A DNA stretch of 11,712 nt from Candidatus Hydrogenedentota bacterium (GTDB taxonomy: Bacteria > Hydrogenedentota > Hydrogenedentia > Hydrogenedentales > GCA-2746185), in the NCBI GenBank assembly GCA_030123645.1, contig JASJYE010000043.1:1-11712 (forward strand). The letters are read 5' to 3'. Shown in pieces: positions 6,469-11,712 of the stretch; the first letter of the stretch is position 1, and every line of letters begins with the position of its first letter. Below the pieces are notes generated by a model, which was given only the letters and a program-made list of their open reading frames with translations, did not search any database and was not told the DNA's origin. A program made the position numbers and the translations under genes.

Positions 6469-7881
6469 ATGCGGCAAACCTTTCATAAATTTAGAGCTCA
6501 GACGCTGGATCAAGCCTATCTGGCGATGCGCCGCAGTCTTGGCGATGAGGCGATTGTCGTGCGTACGGCAACCGTCCCCTACGGCGGGATCATGGGACGG
6601 CTGATCGGCCAGACCATGGTCGAGCTGACCGCGTCTGCAACCGTGGATGAAGGGACAGGGAGTATCGCCTCACGGCGGCTGAGCGCGATGGAGAAGAAGT
6701 ACCTTGCCGCTGGGACGACCGCCGACAGTTATCGGCCTGCTCGCCCGGTAGCGGAGCGTACACCCTTGGGAAGTGACGAGCGCGTAAAGGACACGGTCGC
6801 GTTTTTTAAAAGACTGATTGGCGAGGCACAGCGCCGCATGGGTACCGCTGCGGCAGCAAACGCCCATCGCGACAGCGCACCGACCGGCCGCCCGACGCCC
6901 CCGATGGAGGACGGCAACGCGGCCCGCGCCGAGCTTCTCCCCTTCGAAGCGCCCGAGCGCGACGCATCGCCTGAAACTTCCATAGATGAGATTCGCGAAG
7001 ACATTGGCGAGATGCGGGACATGTTGAACGTCCTCTCCGCGGAAGTGCCCGGCGCGGGGCTGCCGCAGGAGTTCGTGCAGCACTATCAGATGCTCCTTAA
7101 GCACGGTGTCACACGTGCGCGGGCTGCAAACCTCGTGAAGACTGCGTCTCGGCGCGGCGATCTCCGAGCCTTCCGCGATCCAAGGGTGTTTCTTGAGCGC
7201 TTGAAGATGGAAATTCGGCGCTTGGTGACCGTTACCGGAGGGATCGCGTTGAGCGCTGGGACGCGCAAGGTGGTCGCGCTTGTCGGCGCGACTGGCGTGG
7301 GAAAGACGACAAATCTGGCCAAGCTCGCTGCGTTGTATTCCGTGCAGGAGCGCGCGGGCGTGGGCGTGATTACCACGGATACCTACCGTGTCGCGGCGAC
7401 GGATCAGCTTCAGGTATATACGAACATCATCGATATCGACATGAAGATCGTGCATGATCGGGCGGAGATGAAGGCCGCCCTGCGAGATTATAATCGGCGC
7501 GATCTGGTGCTAATCGATACGGCCGGGGGAAGCCCCTTCAATCGGGAACAGATGACGGAGCTGCGCAGTCTGCTGGACGTTGCACAGCCCCAGGAAGTGC
7601 ATCTGTTGGTCAGCGCCAACACGGCGCTGGAAGACGTGCGCGACGTCGTGACGCATTTCTCCGTTTTGAATCCGACGGCCCTCTTCTTTACCAAACTCGA
7701 TGAAACCAAGCGGTATGGGCCGCTTTTCTGCCTCACGGCGGAAGCAGGGCTGCCCTTAAGCTACTTTAGTCTCGGGCAGAATGTGCCCGATGACATCATG
7801 CCGGCCAGCTCGGGCACTTTGGCGAAACTCGTAATAGAAGGTGGAAACGACGGTGGCGGAACAAGCTCAAAATCTACGTAA
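6469..7881 (+). CDS. flhF: Flagellar placement GTPase FlhF (SRP family)
   Basis: FlhF is an SRP-type GTPase that recruits early basal-body parts and sets where flagella form. It has 470 residues. The N-terminus (about 1-60; RAQTLDQAYLAMRRSLGDEA at 9-28) is the FlhF-specific basic domain. A variable, probably disordered linker rich in Ala, Pro and charged residues fills about 75-180. The N and G domains follow: G1 GATGVGKTT (273-281), G2 ITTDTYRVAATDQLQ, G3 DTAG (350-353), G4 TKLDE (408-412), and the closing element LGQNVPDDI. The ATG at 6469 has only a weak GGGG (6452-6455) ahead of it. It overlaps the start of flhG, so the two are probably co-translated. The length is at the long end for the family because of the linker. 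Confidence 0.96.
   Translation: MRQTFHKFRAQTLDQAYLAMRRSLGDEAIVVRTATVPYGGIMGRLIGQTMVELTASATVDEGTGSIASRRLSAMEKKYLAAGTTADSYRPARPVAERTPLGSDERVKDTVAFFKRLIGEAQRRMGTAAAANAHRDSAPTGRPTPPMEDGNAARAELLPFEAPERDASPETSIDEIREDIGEMRDMLNVLSAEVPGAGLPQEFVQHYQMLLKHGVTRARAANLVKTASRRGDLRAFRDPRVFLERLKMEIRRLVTVTGGIALSAGTRKVVALVGATGVGKTTNLAKLAALYSVQERAGVGVITTDTYRVAATDQLQVYTNIIDIDMKIVHDRAEMKAALRDYNRRDLVLIDTAGGSPFNREQMTELRSLLDVAQPQEVHLLVSANTALEDVRDVVTHFSVLNPTALFFTKLDETKRYGPLFCLTAEAGLPLSYFSLGQNVPDDIMPASSGTLAKLVIEGGNDGGGTSSKST
7838..7844 (+). promoter_or_regulatory. ribosome binding site deciding the flhG start
   Basis: AAGGTGG lies eight bases before the GTG at 7853, an ideal distance. It overlaps the alternative GTG at 7841, so it cannot serve that one. 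This favours the shorter flhG reading. The site is inside the flhF coding region. Confidence 0.6.
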
Positions 7882-8716
7882 TTTCATCCGGAAGGACCGT
7901 GGGCACGCGCGCGTCATCGCCGTGACCAGCGGCAAGGGCGGTGTCGGCAAGACCAGCATAAGCGTAAACCTCGCGATCTCGCTGGCCGAGAAAGGCAATC
8001 GTGTAATCCTGCTCGACGCCGACCTTGGCCTGGCGAACGTCGAGGTGCTGCTGGGGCTGAACTCTATTTATAACGTGCAGCATGTCATTAGCGGCGAGAA
8101 ATCCATGGCCCAAATCCTGGTGAAAGGGCCGGGGGGCGTGGGAGTCGTGCCGGGTACGTCGGGTTTATCGAAGCTAGCGGACCTGAGTGTGAAGGCTCGC
8201 GACAACATTATGGCCGGTCTCAAGCAACTTCAAGAGCGGGCGGACTTCATTGTGATCGACACGATGGCGGGCATCGGCCGCAGCGCGGTAGCCTTCGTCG
8301 TCGCAGCGGACGAAGTAATCTTGATATCGACACCGGAGCCCTCCGCGATCATCGACGCATACGGAATGCTGAAAACGACGTACCAGAAACGCGACGACGC
8401 AGTGGTCCGGTTGGTTGTCAACATGGTGCTCAACAAGAAGCAGGCTTCGCTCGTTTATTCGAAGTTGTCGAACGCGGCCCAGCAATATCTCGGGCGAAAG
8501 TTGTCTTATCTCGGCATGATTCCCCGTGACCCGCGTGTCTCGCAGGCCGTCATGCAGAGCCATCCGTTCTGTATCCGATATCCGTCGAGTGCCGCGGCCA
8601 GGAGCGTGAAGGATATCGCGGACCGCCTCATCAACCAGAGGGCCGTGGCAGGGCCCGGCACGGACAGTTTCCTGAGGCGCTTCGCGCAGACGTTTGGGAT
8701 TCCCAGCAGCGCCTAG
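7853..8716 (+). CDS. flhG: Flagellar number regulator FlhG/FleN (MinD-like ATPase)
   Basis: FlhG is a MinD/ParA-type ATPase that limits flagellar number and stimulates the FlhF GTPase. From the GTG at 7853 it has 287 residues. The motifs are the deviant Walker A GKGGVGKTS (27-35), DADLGLANVE (55-64), and Walker B IDTMAGIG (135-142), where many homologues read DTGAGI. The far C-terminus, SFLRRFAQTFG, could form the amphipathic membrane helix known from MinD proteins. An in-frame GTG at 7841 would add four residues. GTG 7853 is preferred because AAGGTGG lies eight bases upstream and the protein then begins MAEQAQNLR. That matches the N-terminal DQAxxLR-type motif by which FlhG activates FlhF. 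It overlaps flhF by 29 bases. No fliA follows. Confidence 0.92.
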   Translation: MAEQAQNLRNFIRKDRGHARVIAVTSGKGGVGKTSISVNLAISLAEKGNRVILLDADLGLANVEVLLGLNSIYNVQHVISGEKSMAQILVKGPGGVGVVPGTSGLSKLADLSVKARDNIMAGLKQLQERADFIVIDTMAGIGRSAVAFVVAADEVILISTPEPSAIIDAYGMLKTTYQKRDDAVVRLVVNMVLNKKQASLVYSKLSNAAQQYLGRKLSYLGMIPRDPRVSQAVMQSHPFCIRYPSSAAARSVKDIADRLINQRAVAGPGTDSFLRRFAQTFGIPSSA

Positions 8717-8790
8717 CACTACAACCCTAGGTCTGGCTGGCGAACGGCAGCTAACATCGTGCAAATCAACAAGTTGCACTCGCGAGCTTC

Positions 8791-8820
8791 GCTGAGCAAA
8801 ACGGGGGCTTTTGAGCTTTT
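8791..8820 (+). terminator. candidate terminator of the flagellar operon
   Basis: CAAAA (8797-8801) pairs with TTTTG (8809-8813) around the loop CGGGGGC, extended by GCT (8791-8793) with AGC (8814-8816) across a three-base bulge. TTTT follows at 8817-8820. The stem is weak. The overlapping CTTTTG/CAAAAG stem is an alternative fold. Confidence 0.3.
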
Positions 8821-8910
8821 CCAAAAGTAGTCCTCGCGAGCATGCGAGCAGGGACTGTGGAGCTGGTGAAAAACCAATCACCGGCCCAAAAACAGCGACT
8901 TTAGTGAAAT

Positions 8911-8928
8911 CTAGCGTTGTCGTGCTAG
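8911..8928 (-). terminator. possible folD terminator hairpin
   Basis: A 5 bp stem, CTAGC/GCTAG with an 8-base loop, lies 15-32 bases beyond the folD stop codon. On the minus strand it is followed by ATTTC, not a real T-run. The placement is right but the structure is weak. The 8 bp hairpin at 8862-8885 further on is stronger but also lacks a T-run. Confidence 0.22.
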
Positions 8929-8942
8929 CAGCCCATGCCTCG

Positions 8943-9875
8943 CTATCGCGATGCTTTTACCACGAGCCGCTGGCGTTTCTTGGTGGGGCGCCGTTTGCGC
9001 GCGGCATGGCGCTTCGCGGATTCGAGCGTGTTTCTGAGCAGCATCGTGATTGTCATCGGCCCCACACCGCCGGGGACGGGACTGATAGCCCGGGCCTTCT
9101 TGCTGACATTTTTGAAATCCACATCCCCTACAAGTCGATAGCCCGATTTCTTCGTCTTGTCCTCGACCCGATTCGTACCCACGTCGATCACGACAACGCC
9201 TTCCTTCACCATTCGCGATTTCACGAATTCAGGGGAGCCGATGGCGGCGATAAGAATGTCTGCTTCGCGGGTAATCTTCGCGAGATTTTTTGTCCGCGAA
9301 TGACAGACCGTAACGGTAGCGTTTGCCCCGGGGGCTTTCTGCATCAGGATGGCCGCCATGGGCTTGCCGACGGTCTTCGAGCGCCCGAGGATCACGACGT
9401 GCTTGCCGGCGGGGTCGTAGCCGGAGCGGAGGAGCAGTTCCTGGCAGCCCCTGGGCGTGCAGGGGACGAACGACTCCTCGCCGTTAAGGAGTTTCCCCAC
9501 GTTGATCGGATGGAATCCGTCCACGTCTTTCTCGGGTGAAATCGTGTTAAGGACCTTCGCTTCGCTGATTTGCTTCGGAAGCGGGAGTTGCACGAGGATT
9601 CCGTGCACTTTCGGGTCCGCGTTGAGCTTATCGATCAGGTTAAGCAGGCGCCGCTCGGAGCACGTCTTCGCCAGGTCGTAATCAAAGGAGACAATCCCGA
9701 GATCGGCGCAGGCCCGCTTCTTCATGCGGACGTAGACCTGGCTGGCCGGGTCTTCGCCGACCAAGACGACCGCAAGACCCGGCACGATCTTGCGCTTGGC
9801 GAGCGCTTTGACCTCAAGCGCGATTTCAGCGCGGATTTCAGCGGCGATCTTCGTACCGTCGATGAGCTTGGCCAA
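8943..9875 (-). CDS. folD: Bifunctional methylenetetrahydrofolate dehydrogenase / cyclohydrolase FolD
   Basis: FolD converts 5,10-methylene-THF to 10-formyl-THF in two steps (NADP-linked oxidation, then ring opening) in the cytoplasm, feeding purine and formyl-Met synthesis. It has 310 residues. Key elements are YVRMK (48-52) with the catalytic Lys at 52, VQLPLP (95-100), the KDVDGFHP signature (116-123), the nucleotide-binding GRSKTVGKP (164-172), and PVPGGVGPMT (266-275). E. coli FolD has 288 residues. The extra length is a strongly basic C-terminal tail (about 287-310, rich in Arg and Lys). The start is TTG at 9875-9873 with GAGGGGG about ten bases upstream. An in-frame TGA lies shortly before it, so no longer form is possible. 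The gene is monocistronic and divergent from the HEAT gene. Confidence 0.96.
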   Translation of the reverse strand: MAKLIDGTKIAAEIRAEIALEVKALAKRKIVPGLAVVLVGEDPASQVYVRMKKRACADLGIVSFDYDLAKTCSERRLLNLIDKLNADPKVHGILVQLPLPKQISEAKVLNTISPEKDVDGFHPINVGKLLNGEESFVPCTPRGCQELLLRSGYDPAGKHVVILGRSKTVGKPMAAILMQKAPGANATVTVCHSRTKNLAKITREADILIAAIGSPEFVKSRMVKEGVVVIDVGTNRVEDKTKKSGYRLVGDVDFKNVSKKARAISPVPGGVGPMTITMLLRNTLESAKRHAARKRRPTKKRQRLVVKASR

Positions 9876-9909
9876 GCTGCGTTCCCCCTCAGATCAATGG
9901 AAAGACGAA

Positions 9910-9938
9910 ATAATAACGGAGCCGATCGGTGCGATCAA
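9910..9938 (-). promoter_or_regulatory. probable folD promoter
   Basis: On the minus strand TTGATC (9938-9933) is followed after exactly 17 bases by TATTAT (9915-9910), which matches the -10 consensus at five of six positions. Transcription would begin about 28 bases before the TTG start codon. The spacer contains the perfect palindrome CCGATCGG (9922-9929), a possible operator. Confidence 0.52.
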
Positions 9939-9992
9939 GGGCCGGGCGCTTTCGGAGACGCGGGATGGATGCCGCCCCAAGTGCCGTGGGGA

Positions 9993-10021
9993 TTGCAGGT
10001 ATGGGACCGTCTTGATAGAAT
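9993..10021 (+). promoter_or_regulatory. probable promoter of the HEAT/pentapeptide/hydrolase operon
   Basis: TTGCAG (9993-9998) and TAGAAT (10016-10021) are separated by 17 bases. They match the housekeeping consensus at four and five of six positions. The start would fall near 10028, giving a very short leader that begins just before the AAGGAGG at 10031-10037. Confidence 0.45.
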
Positions 10022-10044
10022 GATTCGCTCAAGGAGGACAGGCG

Positions 10045-10677
10045 ATGGAAGAGAGTATCGAGACGCGTATCGCTCAACTCGGGAAGCGCGACGAGAGCTG
10101 GGTGAATCGGCGGGACGCCGCAGAGGAACTCGGGCGCACCGCGACTAAGTCGGTCGAGGCGCTTCGGGCACACGTCGAGGATGAAGATACGGACGTGCGC
10201 GCCATGGTCATCAAGGCGCTCGGTTGGGCCAAGGCTGGCCTCGAAGGGGTGCAGCCCGTGGCACAGGAACGGGCCTACACGCTCGAGGAACTGGCGAAGT
10301 CCGTCGAAAAGCCGGGAAGCCGCGAAATCTCGCCGAAAGGCGACGGCTTCGAGATCTCGGTCACGTTGCGCGAGGGCCGGTCGCAGAAAGTATTGGCCGA
10401 ACCCGCGAAATCGCAAGCCGAAAAGGACACCATCCGCCTTTCCACGCGCTGCGGCCCCGCTACCGGCAAAGTGTTCAGGTGGGCCTTACGAAACAATGCC
10501 AGCCTGTCGCATTGCGCGCTCGCGCTCTCAGACGAAGGCGGTGAGGAGATGCTGGTTATGGTAAACTCGTTCCTCGCCGACGCCGTGACTCCCGCGGAAT
10601 TCAAATCTTCGGTGAAGGAACTCGCGTATTACGGCGATTGGGTGGAATCGAAACTAACGGATGGAGACGTTTTCTAA
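10045..10677 (+). CDS. HEAT-repeat protein with YbjN / secretion-chaperone-like C-terminal part
   Basis: This 210-residue soluble protein has no assigned function. Residues about 18-66 (NRRDAAEELG, then ALRAHVEDEDTDVRAMVIKA) form HEAT-type helical repeats, which usually bind proteins. Residues about 75-128 are charged and carry the segment YTLEELAKSV. The C-terminal part (about 129-210: CGPATGKVFRWALRNNASL, then LAYYGDWVESKL) resembles the YbjN / type III secretion chaperone-like fold in its pattern; this is my reading of the pattern, not a search result. There is no signal peptide, membrane segment or catalytic motif. The ATG at 10045 has a perfect AAGGAGG seven bases upstream. Its stop codon overlaps the next start (TAATG), so it is the head of a coupled operon. 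Confidence 0.85.
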   Translation: MEESIETRIAQLGKRDESWVNRRDAAEELGRTATKSVEALRAHVEDEDTDVRAMVIKALGWAKAGLEGVQPVAQERAYTLEELAKSVEKPGSREISPKGDGFEISVTLREGRSQKVLAEPAKSQAEKDTIRLSTRCGPATGKVFRWALRNNASLSHCALALSDEGGEEMLVMVNSFLADAVTPAEFKSSVKELAYYGDWVESKLTDGDVF

Positions 10678-11177
10678 TGGGCGGTGAAGAATCGTACGAG
10701 AACGCAGACCTTGTCGGCGCAGACCTGCGCGGGAAGGATCTCTCGGGCCGGAATTTTTCCGGTGCGAACTTAACCCGTGCGCGGCTGAGCGGTGCGAAGC
10801 TAGCGGGGGCGGACTTTTCTGGCGCGAATTTGTACCAATGCTTCCTGGATCATACGGACCTTCAGGGGGCGAGCTTCGAGAACGCGAACCTGGAATTCGC
10901 GGTCTTGGGCGCGGCAGACGTTTCGGGGGCCAACTTTAAGGGGGCGAACATGAAGCGCTGTAACCTTGTGGGAACGAAGGGGCATGGGGCGGATCTGAGC
11001 GGCGTCGACCTGTATTATTCGCGGCCGGGCAATGCGGATTTCGAAGGGGCGACCTTCGCCGGGGCGAACATCGAACGGGCGATCTTCCGGCGGGCGAACT
11101 TGGCGAATGCAGATCTGAGTGATACCACCGGCCAGGCCAACTTCGAAAATGCGAATCTGGAAGGAGCTAAACAATGA
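10677..11177 (+). CDS. Pentapeptide-repeat protein
   Basis: This protein of 166 residues consists almost entirely of pentapeptide repeats of the A(D/N)LxG type. About 28 units run in register from residue 8 to 147, interrupted by off-pattern units near VGTKG (98-102) and YYSRP (113-117). A one-residue slip follows near 150. Such proteins fold as a right-handed square beta-helix. Roles range from DNA-mimicking gyrase protection (Qnr, MfpA) to unknown, and nothing here selects one. There is no signal peptide. The ATG at 10677 shares a base with the upstream stop and has GGAG at 10663-10666. An ATG at 10638 would lie inside the HEAT gene and add a non-repeat leader, so it was rejected. The end overlaps the next gene by ATGA. 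Confidence 0.9.
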   Translation: MGGEESYENADLVGADLRGKDLSGRNFSGANLTRARLSGAKLAGADFSGANLYQCFLDHTDLQGASFENANLEFAVLGAADVSGANFKGANMKRCNLVGTKGHGADLSGVDLYYSRPGNADFEGATFAGANIERAIFRRANLANADLSDTTGQANFENANLEGAKQ

Positions 11178-11712
11178 TCCTTGGACATTTCCGGTTGAAT
11201 CCGATCGAGGTAAACGCTTTTATTTTTGCCTGTCCCGACACGAAGGAGGCCGTGCTGGTGGATGTGGGCGAGTGGGACCCGCGTCTGGCGCAATTTGTCG
11301 AGGAAATGGGGCTGACGCTTTCGACGATTTTCATTACGCATGAGCACCACGACCACGTCGAGGGGCTTCCCGAGGCCGCCAAGCATTTCGGCGCGACGGT
11401 TATCAGCGGCACGGATCGACCCGGAGGCTATAAGGCGGACCGGGTCGTCGGCCACGGCGACGAATTTTCAGTCGGCAAAATGACTGGAAAGACGGTGGAC
11501 ACTTCGGGGCATACGCCGGTGGGCCTTAGTCTTATCTTTCCGGGGACGGTCTTCACGGGCGATGCGCTTTTTGCTGGTTCTGTAGGAGGCACCTCGTCGC
11601 CGGAGAACTATGAGCGGCAGATCGAAAATATCCGCAAGAACCTGTTCACGCTGCCCGGAGAGTACGAGGTGCACACCGGACACGGCCCCAGCACGACGAT
11701 CGGCGTCGAACG
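11174..11712 (+). CDS. Metallo-beta-lactamase-fold hydrolase, glyoxalase II-like (partial, 3' end outside window)
   Basis: The frame is open to the window end, giving about 179 residues of a nearly complete protein. It shows the metallo-beta-lactamase metal-binding set: HEHHDH (56-61, the HxHxDH motif), H113 in SGHTPVG, D130 in TGDALFAG, and H170 in HTGHGPSTTIG. The spacing and the FTGDALF and GHGPST elements are those of the glyoxalase II-like hydrolase subfamily, many of which act on thioesters. The actual substrate cannot be read from sequence. No signal peptide is seen, so it is probably cytoplasmic. The ATG at 11174 overlaps the preceding stop (ATGA), with AAGGAG at 11161-11166 as a strong ribosome site. 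It is the third gene of the coupled operon. Confidence 0.93.
   Translation, partial: MILGHFRLNPIEVNAFIFACPDTKEAVLVDVGEWDPRLAQFVEEMGLTLSTIFITHEHHDHVEGLPEAAKHFGATVISGTDRPGGYKADRVVGHGDEFSVGKMTGKTVDTSGHTPVGLSLIFPGTVFTGDALFAGSVGGTSSPENYERQIENIRKNLFTLPGEYEVHTGHGPSTTIGVE

Larger units (their letters stand above)
8717..8942. other. intergenic region flhG / folD (convergent), palindrome-rich
   Basis: These 226 bases between the convergent flhG and folD contain no credible gene. They hold an unusual number of short inverted repeats: GTGCAA/TTGCAC (8759-8764, 8774-8779); two copies of CTCGCGAGC (8779-8787 and 8833-8841), each containing the perfect palindrome CTCGCGAG; CTTTTG/CAAAAG (8808-8813, 8822-8827); GCTGGTGA/TCACCGGC (8862-8869, 8878-8885); and CTAGC/GCTAG (8911-8915, 8924-8928). 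Some must act in ending transcription from both sides. The doubled palindrome may be a small repeat element. Confidence 0.6.

Noticed and set aside
6670..7455. Open frame of 261 codons opposite flhF
   Set aside because: No protein family features, and it lies wholly inside the well-supported flhF gene.
8174..8881. Open frame of 235 codons on the minus strand opposite flhG and into the gap
   Set aside because: Most of it is the complement of flhG; no motif or ribosome site supports it.
8811..9539. Open frame of 242 codons opposite folD
   Set aside because: It is antisense to the conserved folD gene and its product shows no recognisable domain.
10638..10676. Upstream start for the pentapeptide-repeat gene
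   Set aside because: It would overlap the HEAT gene by 40 bases and add 13 residues unlike the repeats; ATG 10677 with GGAG upstream and the TAATG overlap is far better.

Overview
The window is a moderately GC-rich bacterial segment that runs from the 3' end of an rRNA operon into a late flagellar gene cluster and then into housekeeping and uncharacterised genes. The flagellar type III export genes together with a PilT-type retraction ATPase suggest a motile bacterium that probably also has type IV pili. Gene content alone does not fix the phylum. A non-proteobacterial lineage, perhaps PVC-like or a candidate phylum, is only a guess; the 23S fragment at the left end would settle it.

Layout. 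(1) 1-533: 3' end of the 23S rRNA, a tRNA-less spacer, a 5S rRNA and a T-tract. (2) 552-1715, minus strand: pilT, convergent with the rRNA operon and only 18 bp from the T-tract. (3) 1716-2103: a 388 bp non-coding divergent region. (4) 2104-8716, plus strand: fliQ-fliR-flhB-flhA-flhF-flhG. The first four encode inner-membrane parts of the flagellar export apparatus and the last two control where and how many flagella form. fliO and fliP, usual neighbours of fliQ, are not here, and neither is fliA after flhG. (5) 8717-8942: a palindrome-rich gap. (6) 8943-9875, minus strand: folD, with a TTG start and a basic C-terminal tail. (7) 10045-11712, plus strand: a tightly packed three-gene unit. It encodes a HEAT-repeat protein with a YbjN/secretion-chaperone-like C-terminal half, a pentapeptide-repeat protein, and a metallo-beta-lactamase-fold hydrolase cut by the window end.

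How the genes fit together. FliQ and FliR form part of the export gate core, FlhB switches substrate class, FlhA is the export platform, FlhF (a GTPase) marks the assembly site, and FlhG (a MinD-type ATPase) stimulates FlhF and limits number. Two details stand out. FlhB has NPTT at the self-cleavage site instead of NPTH. The N-terminus of FlhG carries an EQAxxLR motif like the known FlhF-activating motif, which also helps choose its start codon. The least understood part is the HEAT/pentapeptide/metallo-hydrolase unit at the right end. No mobile element, CRISPR array or obvious new system was seen; the rest is ordinary chromosome.
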